A stretch of 64,000 nt of DNA from Craterostigma plantagineum (Eukaryota > Streptophyta > Magnoliopsida > Lamiales > Linderniaceae), in assembly GCA_027422505.1 (NCBI GenBank), contig JAPQWV010000012.1:20124001-20188000 (forward strand). The letters are read 5' to 3'. Shown in pieces: positions 33,095 to 45,199 of this stretch (the first letter of the stretch is position 1; every line of letters starts with the position of its first letter). The translations under genes and the position numbers were made by a program. Under the pieces are notes generated by a model. It saw nothing but the letters and a program-made list of their open reading frames with translations. It did no database searches and was not told the DNA's origin.

Positions 33095-36000
33095 TTACCT
33101 TTCGTCTCCTTCGTCGTCGAGCCATACGAGCGTAGGCATAAATTTAAACAGAAGTCGTCTGAGCCGATCATTGACGACGGGATTTCCTACGATCGCCAGC
33201 TGTACCAAATTCAAGCCGCCGAATATCAGAAAACCGTCCCAAAAATCTATCACAATATCATCTCCTTCTGCGTATTTCTCGAGGTTCCAATCACTTGCAG
33301 AGGTGGTGTGAGTTAGGGGAGAAGAGCACAAATATCTTCTAGTGTCTATGGAATGAGCACCGATTTCGTTGTAAGAAATGTCCAACACTTGTAATGAATC
33401 TATCATTTTCAAGGGCTCTAAAGCTGTGAAGCTGCTCAGTTTGTTGTGGCTGAGACTTAAGCAGGTGAGCACTTGCAAAGCCTCCAGCCCTGTTAATGGG
33501 TTTATATTAATATATAAAGCATATCAATAAATATTAAATTAATGCAGTTTCTCATGATCTTGGTGTGAATTGAATATACCTTCGATTGATGAGAGTTTAT
33601 TGTGGCTGAGATCTAACATTTGGACCCAAAGAAAGCGCTCAACGCTCCCGATACGTGACAAGGAAAGGCCATTTAAGCGTAGGCATAGGTAGGATGGTGA
33701 ATCTGGTGAAGAAGGCTCTTGATACTGTTTGCTATACTTCAGCAGATTCTCACTATTTGAAGTCAGCTGCAAAACAATAGCTAAATTATAAAGCCATTGT
33801 AGTACTGATAAAACCTTCTCAACAATCAGATTAGAACTGATTACTCCAACAATGGCTGCCATATAACAAATAAGTGAGAGAGTCCAATCCTACAGATGTT
33901 GATACACCATACGGTAATGCTAGAGGGAAAGAAATGCAATTCACCTGCTTCATCAAGGCCAAGCTGTAATGATCCTCATAGTAACGAATGTGAGAAGGAT
34001 CCAACTTCATTAAATCGAGATAGAGTGCAAGAATTTCAGCATAATCGTCGGTCGTTGCAACGTTGGGACGTTCTTGAGACATCAGCATACCATGTGCCGT
34101 CAACAGTCTTGCAAGGGTAAGTTTCCCGATTTTACTAAATCACAAAAAAGAAAATGATAAATAATGCGAACAAAAAACCAATACACATGCACCCACATGC
34201 ATGCTTCATTTAAGCTACAATGATACTCCATAGAACATTCAGCTTACCAGTCTATTGACGACAAGAGTTCTCGGCAGTGTGATATTTCGTTCAATGTGGT
34301 CTCTACAGTACCCTTCAGGAGTGGTGTCTCCTCTTTCAAGACATCCAATTTGGGAAATGAAAGAAGCAGGTTCAGTTTGTGAGGCTGAGCATCGTAGCCG
34401 TTGAAGTTTTCTTCATTCCAAGAAATTTTACGCTGAGATTGAGCATCAGCATGTTTTTTATCACCAGAGCGCACGGACACGGTGAATGAAATATGAGAAG
34501 ACTTATCACATGAGATGCCGCGTGAGGATCTTATACTAGGAAACTCAGCAACAGTAACCTTAATAGGGCAAGCCTCTAAAGAACCCACTTCATCTGAAAA
34601 AGTGAGATGAGTCTGCCATGCATTAGCATAGCCAAAGCGATTAGCTGAAAGCGGCGTCCAGCGAAGATCACTGCCCACGTGATATTCACATTCGATTTTT
34701 ACTGTAGATGAGCTAACACCTTCAACAGGCTCACTGAAATATAAAATGACAGGGAAAGTTCTGTCTTTAGATTGGTAATGAAATACAGACGATGCTTGCT
34801 GCTCACTGTGGTGGCCTTCGAGTAATAAGAACAGGTTTGAGCCCTCAGGAGGCCAAGAAGAAATACAGAGGGGTTTCTGCTTGATCGTCTGGTCCAAAAG
34901 CCACAGATGATACATCCAACCACTTTGATCATCAGGGTCAGTGAAGAGGGCGTTGCGTACAAACTCAAATTCCTCTCCCAAAACATGGCCTTTATTTTCG
35001 TAGCCCTTCTCTTTCTTTTCCAATAGATTAGACAAAAGAACACTGCACATCCCTCCGGGAAAAAGTAAAACCACTTATTAGTGGTGTGTCGCGGCATTAT
35101 GAACATGTACAAAAACTCAATCTGCCCTCTGCTGCTCATAGTATCATGTACAAAAGACATATTTGCTATTTAATATAATTGATGTAACGTTTTCAATCTT
35201 TCCGCTTATATCCAAAGTAGGTAACTGACCTTCGATTATGCCATGCTGAATAATTACTGAAGTTATCATATATCATATCAGTTGTGTACTGAAGTTCTTC
35301 TTCATCAGGTATGTTCATTAATGCTGTCACAAGCCTGGATTGGGTCACAAAAAAGATATATGTAAATACATGCTATGCTATATAAGTAAACTGCGTAGCA
35401 TGACAAGAAATTTCACCTCCTGTAGTTCCAAGCATGGAAATTCCGAGCATCCAACTTTTGGAACTGGCCAAGGAGGCGCAATTCTCTGTCCGTGGACGAA
35501 TGGCCTTTGCTTAGGATCCATTTTCGGTGATACCATGCACCGTAAGACTTAAAATTCTTCCTCAAAGCATTCTCTACCTAGATCCATTACACACTAACCA
35601 ATCGATCAGCCATATAAACATCAAGATCATTTCTAGCTATTTTAACATTATCAGAACATCAAGTTCATGTTTCCGCATAAATTTCAACCAAACAAACGTA
35701 ACAGAGGAATACGGATGAGGTTAAATATACACGCATTGAGCATTCTATCATAAACAGCCACATTCATACCAAGAGTCACCAAAAAATCCCTTAGCTTCTA
35801 CAACTCACACTATCATTAACCTTAGAAACATCAATTCATGGCTACTGAAAAAAAAACGAAACAAAGGAACTTAACATCACAAAGAACTTACAAGTCTTAA
35901 TTCCTCATCGAATATAGATTGAATCGAATCAGAATCTTTCTCGCTCTCAGATAATCCATCAAGACGGCTCTGAACCGCGACTTTACGATAATTCCAAACT

Positions 36001-36263
36001 GTATAATGCTCAGGATTCGACTCCACAAGCTTAGAACTGAGCTCAAGTGCTTCTTTTGTGTATCTGCATCGAATTTGCTTCGAAAAATCAGAAAAAAAAT
36101 ATCTTTGGAGTTCCATAAGGAATACAAGCGACGAAAATTATCTCTACATTCTTTTGTGATGAAAGTGAAGAACTTGAGATTGAAGATCGCGAAGTTTCGC
36201 GGCCTTAGCTGACGAAGATTGCTGCTCCTCTTCGGTTAGGGCTTTCCGTGGAATTCCGTGCAT
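33095..36263 (-). CDS. RGTA1: Rab geranylgeranyl transferase (GGTase-II) alpha subunit
   Basis: Eight exons on the minus strand (36148-36263, 35892-36063, 35417-35577, 35230-35334, 34248-35042, 33945-34134, 33580-33766, 33095-33489) join into one 706-residue frame. The protein pairs with the beta subunit to attach geranylgeranyl groups to Rab GTPases presented by REP/GDI proteins. The N-terminus MHGIPRKALTEEE is the family start. Prenyltransferase alpha repeats are seen as HYTVWNYRKVAV, SYGAWYHRKWIL, NFHAWNYRRL, NYSAWHNRS and DDQSGWMYHLWLLDQ in the first 230 residues; a middle Ig-like insert follows; a leucine-rich repeat region occupies about residues 550-660. All borders are GT-AG. The stop codon lies inside a perfect donor sequence (AAAG|GTAAGT), so a further short exon cannot be excluded, although the homologue I recall ends close to the same place. 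Confidence 0.93.
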
Positions 36264-36389
36264 TCTTCACTGTTGTTCGGATGAAATCCAACGATAGCCA
36301 AAGCTACAAAAGATCAAATTTCCGGGCCTCAGTTAGGTTTTTGACTTTTTATTAATGATTTTGGAGACAATTGCAAATATACAAAGTTT
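36264..36389. other. Short 5' flank of the RabGGTase alpha gene
   Basis: Only about 125 bases separate the start codon from a GTACC foldback repeat, so the promoter probably includes that repeat. Confidence 0.45.
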
Positions 36390-36835
36390 TAAGGATCTTT
36401 ACACATAAGTACTTAGTTGCATAAAAACTTGTAATTTAGTACCCCGTCAGGATTTTTTTATAAGTAGATACCTAACAGAATAAATTGTTTGTACATAGGT
36501 ATCCGATCCCCGAAAGTACACCATACAACACATTTGGGTACCCTATATCAACACATTTGGCTACCCTATATAACAGAAAATGGTACGATGTATGCTATAA
36601 TTAGATACGCTCTATGTAACAGACATGTATGCCGTAGGTATGACGTATGCTATATTTAGGTACCCTATATCAACGTGTTATGTTACGCAATATACGCACA
36701 GGAAGGTACGACATGACTAAAGGAACTGGTAAAAATTAAATTGGTACCTATCTGTAAAATTTTCTGACATGGGTATCTATGTGTAAAAATGTTATCCAAC
36801 TGGGTATTTTTCTATAGATTCACCAAGTTTTAAAA
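36390..36835 (+). repeat. GTACC foldback repeat, copy 3
   Basis: Close relative of 25277-25705 in the same orientation, sharing GATCCCCGAAAGTACACCA, GGTACCCTATAT and TTTCTGACATGGGTA. The ends TTACACATAAGTAC and GTATCTATGTGTAA are imperfect inverted repeats. It sits directly upstream of the RabGGTase alpha gene. Confidence 0.75.
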
Positions 36836-38608
36836 CTAGAATTGCAAATTTAGTTAACATTTTAAAACTAGTGGAAAACTAATCAAATTTTTTTAATTTA
36901 ATTATTGGTATTTCTCTTTCCACCACAATACTATCTAAAATTATAAATTCATTATTGTTACTCACATTAGCCTATAAATTATAATAACTTTAATTTTAAC
37001 CCAATTCATTTTTAGTAAGTTTTTATCTCTATAGCATATCTAATATTATCTATTATACTGTGAATCGTAACATTTTATTATATGTAGGAAATTGAGCATT
37101 TCAAGCTTCTTCGTCCATATTCACAGTCAAATTCAATTTTATTACGTAAGACTAATTACTGCATATGCGTGAACTTATTTATTCGGTTTAAAATATCAAA
37201 AACGAACTAATGGACAACGATTTCGGTTCAAATCAAAATCGAACCATTGTTTATAACGGTTTTTTTTAATTTCCTACATATATTTTGTTATATGTAGGGA
37301 ATTTGTTCGTTTATTGCTTTTAACTTAACGATCATATGACTGTTTTATTTTTTTTTCTTGTAATATTGGAGACTTATTTTGGTTTTTCACACTTTTTTCT
37401 CGAATCTATATCCGGTCTATCTCGGATTTCCCTCAATTTCCTAAGTTCGAAATAATTTGTTATATTATTAAAATCAAATTTATTTTTCAATTAGAGATGG
37501 AAAAACAATATTCATAAAAAATCAAAATTATTGGTTTGAGTTCGAAACCGATACCGGCTCCAACCGATTCCAAATAATATTCGAAATAGTGTTACCACGG
37601 CTCGAATGACGCGAGATTTTGGTCAATAGAAACGGCAATTTCACATTGGAAAACTGGAATTAATACACCTACCTAGGTTTACATATTTTGAGGGCTAAAA
37701 ACTTTTTAAATTGAAGTTTGGGGTTAAAATATAATTATTGCTAATTTATATTCTAAGATAATAATGGTGAAGAATTAGAATTTTAAATAATTTGCGGTGA
37801 ATAGAGAAAACAAAAATAATTAAAATTAGAAAAGTCGATTATTTTTGCTAAGTTTTAAAAAGTTAACTAGTTTTGCAATTCAACTTTTAAAACTTAACTA
37901 CCTTTTGCAATTCTATCATTTATTTTGCTTATGCTTGTCGAGGAACGATTAGCAGAGGAAACCACGTCAGTTTACTTGGCCCGACCTTTATTTATCCGGG
38001 TCAACTGTATGAAGCGCGGACCCGGCCCGAGTCCGAGTGTTGCAAATGGTTAACCACGGATATTAAAGATATGCCAATGAATCTATTTTCGGTTAGGTCA
38101 GTATCCTAAGACAACTCCACCGTAATCCCAACACTCCAACTAAGTTCTGTTTAAATCGAATCAACCTCATAATCGATTATAGAACTATCATGTCTTCAGC
38201 GAACTAATCATCTCTAATCCATGTGACCGACCCGAAGATCCCACGAACTACGTCAAAAGGTCCCTAGTTAGTGCAATTCATCAGGTCAACCTCTTGGAGT
38301 TGAATGAATTAAACCGAGTGGGAATGTTGGAAGTATGCTTACTAGAGTTCGATATGGTACTCGAATATTGTGTGCAACTAATGTGAGCCCCCGCCACATA
38401 AACGCTGACGGAGAATTACTCACCTTAATTTACAATTCAAATAAAAAATTGAAAAAGACAAAAGATAAAAAAATCCACGAACATTTAATATCTCCGCTCT
38501 ATGCTTTCCTCTCGTGCTCATGTCACCTCCTCCGCTCCTATTTGTTGTCACATGTACTGCCCCGCCCGATACCTCCATTGCCGCGTGTGATTTAGTGTCA
38601 TGATTGTG
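36836..38608. other. AT-rich intergenic DNA
   Basis: No gene recognised. The stretch 38060-38330 is less AT-rich and may be a retrotransposon fragment, but no domain can be read in it. Confidence 0.4.
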
Positions 38609-38837
38609 AATGCAAGTAGGCTTGGCAATGGGGCGAGGATTCCCCGTCCTCGCGGGGATCCGCCCCGAACGAGGCGGGGAATCCCCGATATTTTGTCCCT
38701 GCAGGGCGGGGACAGGGCATGATCTCGCCCCGCGGGGATCCCTGCCCCGTTCCCCGCCCCGCTCCCGTTACTATTATATTATTTAATAATATTTGTTATA
38801 TACAACTTTATCATGTTCTTAACTTGTTATATTGTTA

Positions 38838-39155
38838 CAGGCTCCTTTTCTGTCGACCTATTGGACTTGGAGGTGGGACTATAAGCCCAAGTCAATTATG
38901 TCAGAGTTTGAGTCCACGAGGGAGCAGAGTCCAGATGGCGTGGATTGCGGCGTACATTCTGCAATGTCCATGGATCGATACATCGTTGGACCGGTGGCTC
39001 GGGGAGGTATCTTGACGAAGTTGACGTCGAATTGTATCGTGGCTTCATGGATGCCACGATACTTACGGACGATCTTAGTTGCATGCTCCACTTGTTTGAG
39101 TGATATTTACCTGTGTTTGGAGACTGATATGCTGTTGATCCTCATAGTTTTGTGA
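38838..39155 (+). pseudogene. Ulp1/C48-type cysteine protease fragment
   Basis: An open frame here reads PDGVDCGVHSAMSMDRYI near its middle, which resembles the nucleophile segment (DCGVxxxxxxDxY) of Ulp1-type SUMO proteases. The preceding conserved His/Asp segments are missing, and a splice-acceptor-like ttacag lies at its left edge. Mutator-like elements of Arabidopsis (Kaonashi group) are known to carry ULP1-like genes. Here it is only a short remnant and cannot be active. The match is short, so the call is tentative. Confidence 0.4.
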
Positions 39156-39169
39156 CTTGTTTATGTTTC

Positions 39170-41960
39170 TGTTCCAGGTACTTTTGTAATACCTGAACAA
39201 ACAGATATAGTACCAATATTGCTAGCTTGCAGTACCAACGATTTCTTTACTGTAGTATCATACGTAGGTCATTTGTAGTATCTTTTACGTACCATGCGAG
39301 CGACTTCGAAATACGCCGACTCTAATTTGTAGTACAAATATAAAGACTTTTATAGTACCTACATGTGGACAGTTGCGGTATCATATTATACGCTTTGTAG
39401 TACCATAAGAAGGTTATTGTAGTATCTTTTGCGTACTGTGTACACGGAGTCGAAATACGCCGATTTTAATTTGTGGTGCCAATATAAAGACATTTGTAGT
39501 ACTTACATGTGGACAGTTGCAGTACCATTTTATATGTTTCTGTAGTACCATAATTAGGTTGTTTGTAGTACCTTTTACGTACCGTGCGAGCGGCCTGGAA
39601 ATACGCCCTGTAATGTGTGGTACCAATATAAAGACGTTTGTAGTACCTACATGTGGACAGGTGCAGTACCATAGTATATGCTTTGTAGTACCAAAATTGG
39701 ATTGTTTGTAGTATCTTTTACGTGTCGTGCTAGCGGCTTCGAAATACGCACTCTAATTTGTGGTACCGATATAAGGACGTTTGTAGTACCTATATGTGGA
39801 TAGTTGCAGTACCAAACTACATGCTTTTGTAGTACCATAGTTGGATTGTTTGTAGTATCTTTTACATGCCGTGCTAGCGGCTTCGAAATATGTAGATGTT
39901 TGTGGTACCAAACAAGGCATTTAATTATCGAAAACGCGTAGATTATTGTCAAAACAAGGCATGAGAACTTCCAAAATACGGCATATGATAAAATTAAACA
40001 CACCGTAGCACAAAATATAAACACTAATTTTCAATCGATAAAAAAGCTTGACTATGTAGTAAGATGTTCTTACTAGTATCATAAGTAGAAAGAAAGTTGA
40101 GGTTTCAACGTAATAATCCCTAATTCTAAATATTCACCCACCAATATTGATACCAAATAATCAGTAAAGAATTTATAACTATGGTAACATAGTCAAGGAC
40201 CAAAAATAACTCGGACGGCGTCGAAAAATTACTACCTAAATTTGTAGTACTAATATACACATATTTGTAGTTCCAATATCTAGATGTTCGTAGTACCATA
40301 CCCTACCATAGTGTAGTACCATATGTATGTTTTTTGTAATATTCTTTTTCGTACCACGTTTCTAGCAATCGAAATTCCTAGCCAAATTTAGAGTACCAAT
40401 ACACATACGTTTGTATATATAGATGTTCGTAATATCATACTCCACCATAGCGTAGTACCATACGTATGTTACTTGTAGTATCTTTTTCGTACAACGTTTC
40501 TAACAATAGAAATTCCTACCCCAAATTTGTAGTACCAATATACATATATGTTTAGTTCCAATATATAGATGTTTGAGGTACCATAACATAAGCTAGTGCG
40601 GTACCATGAGTAAGTTACTTACAGTATCTCTTTCCGTACCACGTTTTTAATTATTGAAAACGCGTAGATTATTGTCCAAACAAGGCATGAGAACTTCCAA
40701 AATACGGCAAAATTAAACACACTGCATAAAATATAAACACTAACTTTCAGTCGATCAAAAATCTTGACTATGTAGTAAGATGTTCTTACTGGTATCATAA
40801 TAAGTAGAAAGAAAGTTGGGGTTTCAACGTAATAATCCCTAATTCTACACCAATATTGATACCAAATCAGTAATTTATAACTATGGTAACATAATCAAGG
40901 ACAAAAAATAACTCGGACGGCGTCGAAAAATTACTACCCAAATTTGTAGTACTAATATACATATATTTGTAGATCCAATATCTAGATGTTCGTAGTACCA
41001 TACCCTACCATAGTGTAGTACCATATGTATGTTCTTGTAGTATTCTTTTCGTACCACATTTCTAGCAATCGAAATTCCTAGCCAAATTTGTAGTACCAAT
41101 ATACATATATTCGTAGTTCCAATATATAGATTTCGTAATACCATGCCCCACCATAGTGTAGTACCATACGTATGTTACTTGTAGTATCCATTTCGTACCA
41201 CGTTTCTGACAATCGAAATTCCTACCCCAAATTTGTAGTACAATATACATATATTTGTAGTTCCAATATATAGATGTTTGCGGTACCGTAACGTAAGCTA
41301 GTGTAGTACCACGAGTAGGTTACTTGTAGTATCTTTTCTGAACCACGTTTTTAATTATCGAAAACGCGTAGATTATTGTGCAAATAAGGCATCCAAATTA
41401 CGGTACATAATAAAATTAAACACACGGTAACACGAAATATAGACACTAATTTTCAATCGATGAAAAATCATGGCTATGCAACAAGATGTTCTTACTAGTA
41501 TCATAATAAGTAGAACGAAAGTTGGGGTTTCAACGTAATAATACCTAATTCTAAATATTAACCACCAATATTGATACCAGATCATCAGTAAAGTATTTAT
41601 AACTATGGTAACATAATCAAGGACCAAAAATAACTCGACGGCGTCGAAAAATTCCTACCCAAATTTGTAGTACCAATATACATATGTTTGTAGTTCCAAT
41701 ATATAGATGTTCGTATTACCATACCCCACCATAGCGTAGTACCATACGTATGTTACTTGTAGTATCTTTTCCGTACTACGTTTCTAACAATCGAAATTCC
41801 TGCCCCAATTTGTAGTATCAATATACAGATGTTTGTAGTACCATATATAGATGTTTATAGTACCATAGCTTATGATAATGTAGTACCGTGGGTAGGTTAC
41901 TTGTAGTATCTTTGCATACCACGTTTTTAATTATCGAAAATACGTAGATTATTGTGCAAA
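39170..41960 (+). repeat. GTACC tandem array with higher-order structure
   Basis: Between 39170 and 39920 five units follow at 143-145-bp spacing, marked by CTTCGAAATACGC at 39304, 39449 (diverged), 39594 (diverged), 39737 and 39881. From 39929 a higher-order unit starts with GAAAACGCGTAGATTATTG, which recurs at 40656, 41360 and 41936 (steps of 726, 704 and 576 bp). Each higher-order unit contains a unique 300-bp block plus several 140-160-bp GTAGTACCAATATAC units. All are in one orientation. The unit is the same family as in the arms of the foldback element at 10490-14165, including the linker GGCGTCGAAAAATTCCTACC. Confidence 0.85.
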
Positions 41961-42949
41961 TAAGGCATTAGAACTTCCAGCAAACAATTTTATTGGAACA
42001 CCATCAATAATACGACATCAGTATTAATATTATTCATCCAACAATAGTATTGATATCAATATATCTACAATTTTAATATGATTCATCCACCAACAATATT
42101 AATATCGAACATATCGACAATATTAATATCATTTATCCACCAACATCATATCAAAAACATATCGTCGTAAGAATGTGTGATAACATATCGGCAACATACC
42201 AACAAAAAAAATGCTCCATAACCTATCGTTTCATTGGTCAAACAATAAATATGTGCTCTTCTTATATTCCACACATGCAGACAACGTGAGCCCACCAAAG
42301 ACATTCGTAGACAACATACCTTCGTATTATGTTACCTGTTAAAAGTAAAAATAACAAAAGATTACATTATGATACTGCTAGAAACCTTCAAAAGGTACTT
42401 CATAAAAGAAATGCGGGTACTGTAATTCAATATACTTTGGTACTGCATATAATAAATTGCTTTAACAGATAAATTAGCCAAATCCTAAGCAAATACTAAC
42501 CTCTCTTGACACCCACAGTATGCTACCAGTAGAAAACAGGAGAAGAACTCAGCTTTTTACACCTCGACGTCCAAATCGCAACACCCACGGCTCGACACCC
42601 AAATCGCGACACCCACAACCCGATACCCAATTTATGTTCATGCTACTGCCACAAACATTCATTGTACACCTCATCAGAGTGTTCTCTAACTCAATTTCGT
42701 TCGCTCGAGGTCAAGAAGCTCGAAGGATAACCCACAGTGAAAAAAACAATAAAAACCTACCTCAACTTACCTGTACCGAGAAACCCACGATGAATTACGC
42801 AAGCTCGGAGCTTTCCGGTGCGGGCAGAGGCTTTTCCGTCGCCGGCGGGAGCTTTTCTAGTTGGAAGATGATGCCTGAAATTAAAAGCTACGTGGGTGTT
42901 GATTTGGGGAAGAAATGATTTTAAAAATAATAACTGAGGGCTAAAATCG
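41961..42949. other. Unassigned interior of the composite element
   Basis: Short ATATTAATATC-type repeats at 41990-42140, then a C-rich stretch. The open frame 42520-42918 has no recognisable domain and is not called as a gene. Confidence 0.45.
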
Positions 42950-43075
42950 TCATTTCGGGTAAATAGGATGTGTAAGAATGTTTTGATTTAGGGAATTTGA
43001 TAATAAGTAAATTGAAAGGGGGAGTTAGTTGATAAAAAGTTTGGAAATGGAGATTTAATTGAGGTTGCCCCCTAT
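42950..43075. repeat. Right-end module shared with the foldback element
   Basis: Bases such as TTTTGATTTAGGGAATTTGA, GGGGGAGTTAGTTGAT and GATTTAATTGAGGTTGCCCC match the right end of the element at 10490-14165 and, inverted, its left end. Confidence 0.7.
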
Positions 43076-43590
43076 ATTTACTATACCCAACTTATATTGT
43101 TTTAATATAAATAATATTAAAATATAATAGAAATAATACATTTTATCTATAAATTATAGCATAAATATTATTTTTTAAAAGAAAATGGCAGGGCGGGGAA
43201 TCCCCGCAGAGATGTGGATCCCCACCGAGGCGGGAGTGGGGCTGAATTTTTCCCCGATTATGTGGCGGGACGGGGATTAGATCCCCGTCCCCCTAAATGC
43301 AAGCTTGACGTTGATAACGATGTTGAGTAGAGTGGAGCTGATCGATAACACTTTCAGCTAAATATTTAAGCTATTAAAGATAAAATGGACACCCAGATGT
43401 TTAGACGAAAGAATCCAAACAAATCGTCATAAAAATCACTATTTTTTTTCAAAGGGTAATTTTTTCATTGCCCGGCGAATTACATGCTAACCAGCCAAAT
43501 AGTTCCACTTGGTAACAACTGAATATCCGGTAGGGAAGAGACATCTTGAGGAAGAGGAAAACAACTAGGAGATAACAAATAAATCATAAT

Positions 43591-43644
<54 letters not shown>
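43591..43644 (+). repeat. Compound TA-GA microsatellite
   Basis: About 11 TA units followed by about 16 GA units, ending at the left edge of the second hairpin element. Confidence 0.95.
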
Positions 43645-43648
<4 letters not shown>

Positions 43649-43989
43649 CTATGGGGCCCATTTACCGTGAGCAAACACCGTGAGCACCATAAGCAAATCT
43701 CTTAATTGTTTGCTTTTCTTTTCGATATCAACGCCGTGAACATCTCCGTAGACCCTCCCATATCCATTGGTAACATAAATCGCCTTATTCAACGCGATAA
43801 TTTCTAAAAAAATCATTATTTATTAGTCACATGTGGACGATATATCGAGGTGATGGTTTTCTTAAAGATTAACTGTTTAGATATGGCGATTTATGTTAGC
43901 CATGGATATGAGAAGGTCTACCGAGATGTTGACGACGTCGGAAATCGAAAACACGCAAAAAATTGAGAGGTTTGTTTATGGTGGGCACA

Positions 43990-44915
43990 TAGACGTGTTC
44001 AAAAGGTTCAAAAAACCGTAACCGAACCGTAACCGAACCGTCGGTCAACGGTTCGGTTAACCGTGGTCAACGGTTACGGTTCAAACCGTAACCAAACCGT
44101 TATTTGATACGGTTCGGTTACGGTTATAGAATTCTCAAACCGTAAACCGCCGTTATAACCGGCGGTTAACCGGCGGTTTTACCATAAAAGATCAACTTAG
44201 GTGATACTTCGGATGCGTTCGAATGTCAACAAGGTGAAGGTGGAAGTAGCTCGGGCTGTGATCCGATTTTGTGTCATTTTTTGAGTATAAGTCATAATAT
44301 TTTGATCTTCTAAAGTGGTGGGTCGACGAAAGTGGCATCTTTTCCGGTGTTGACAATGATCGCAAGAGAAATATTAGCGTGCCCGCCTCAACGGTTTCGT
44401 TGTGCAAGCGTTTAGCCTTGGAGGATATACATTGGATTCAAGGCGATCAAGATTAACTGTTGAAAATTTAGAGAACCAATGTTTGCTCGATGATTGGACA
44501 AGGGCCGATGCAAGAACACAAGAACCTAACTTCAGCGACACGGACAAAGAAGGAGATGGCTATGACGAATGTTCGTCGAACACTAACGGAAGCGAAGATT
44601 GAGCGATCGTAATTTTTTTTATAAACTTTAAGGTGTAATTGTGTTTTTTCTTAATGGAATGAAATTTTCGACATTGTTAAATAAAATTAATTATCTTAGT
44701 TTATTGAAGTCATTTTCTTGGTTTTCCAAAATAAAATAAAAAATATTTAAACCGTAAACCGGCGGTTCAAACCGTAACCGTAACCGGCTCCTCCGGTTAC
44801 AAACCGTAACCGTAACCGCGATTACCGCGGTTCGGTTACGGTTATAGATTTTCACTAACCGTGAACCGGCGGTTATAACCGTGAACCGTAACCGTGAACC
44901 GTTTGAACACGTCTA
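43990..44915. mobile_element. hAT element with transposase relic and exact 8-bp target duplication
   Basis: A 926-bp element with perfect 14-bp TIRs TAGACGTGTTCAAA and the exact 8-bp duplication TGGGCACA (43982-43989 and 44916-44923). The ends contain many CCGTAACCG/CGGTTACGG motifs. The middle holds a remnant of hAT transposase, so this is an internally deleted copy of an autonomous element rather than a pure MITE. Confidence 0.92.
44301..44602 (+). pseudogene. hAT transposase C-terminal (dimerisation domain) relic
   Basis: Two overlapping frames encode consecutive parts of the hAT C-terminal dimerisation domain: FDLLKWWVDESG ... VPASTVSLC in one frame, then AFSLGGYTLDSRRSRLT and LLDDW in the next, with a one-base shift at about 44400. 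The arrangement WW...VP.STV...AFS.GG..LD..RS.L is characteristic of RICESLEEPER/BED-type hAT transposases. The catalytic region is absent, so it is inactive. Confidence 0.75.
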
Positions 44916-44940
44916 TGGGCACATGGCAAATATCGAGAAA

Positions 44941-45199
44941 TATTGGCAATATTGAAAATAGTAATTCATTCAAAGTAGTGCCTCGTGTCGAGTCTCGCGG
45001 CTGCTGAAATCCCGACAGTTTTCCGGCGACCTTTTCTTATCCAAAAATGAATATTTTGGTAATTATTAGTAATTAAAATATGATTATGCCATAACTAGAA
45101 TCGAAAAGAATTTAGAGATTCTAAAAATCTTTGGTTTTAACGATTCCCTCTTTGTTCTTTTTTTTTTTGGCGCAGGGATTATTTTTCAAAAACAGAGAG
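44941..45199 (+). other. Promoter and leader region of RUS2
   Basis: Only about 260 bases lie between the hairpin/hAT nest and the RUS2 start codon. No clear TATA box was seen. Confidence 0.4.

Larger units (their letters stand above)
38617..43295. mobile_element. Composite element bounded by hAT-like ends and an exact 8-bp target duplication
   Basis: The 8-mer AATGCAAG occurs at 38609-38616 and 43296-43303. Directly inside are TAGGCTTGGCAATGGGG on the left and, on the complementary strand, TAGGGGGACGGGGATC on the right, each followed by 100-170 bp of palindromic GGGGATCC/GGGGAATCCCC sequence. This is the form of non-autonomous hAT MITEs in this window, but the 4.7-kb interior holds a Ulp1-like fragment, an array of GTACC tandem repeats and a right end identical in type to the foldback element at 14165. 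The simplest reading is a hAT MITE that later received a GTACC-type element. Confidence 0.7.
43645..44940. mobile_element. Long-arm hairpin element, copy 2, split by a hAT element
   Basis: Starts GATTTGCTATGGGGCCCATT and shares CCGTGAGCACCAT, CTCCGTAGACCCT and the inverted right arm with copy 1 at 31019-31385, but its arms are more diverged. The hAT element 43990-44915 is inserted near its right end; the remaining tail is GGGCACATGGCAAATATCG. Confidence 0.7.

Noticed and set aside
34244..35074. Separate gene on the minus strand
   Set aside because: It is the large exon 5 of the RabGGTase alpha gene; its apparent start is intronic.
39170..41960. CRISPR-like array
   Set aside because: Repeats are 140-730 bp and continuous with no unique spacers, in a plant nuclear genome; they are tandem satellite-like units.
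42520..42918. 132-residue open frame
   Set aside because: No recognisable domain, low-complexity start, embedded in repeats; not called as a gene.
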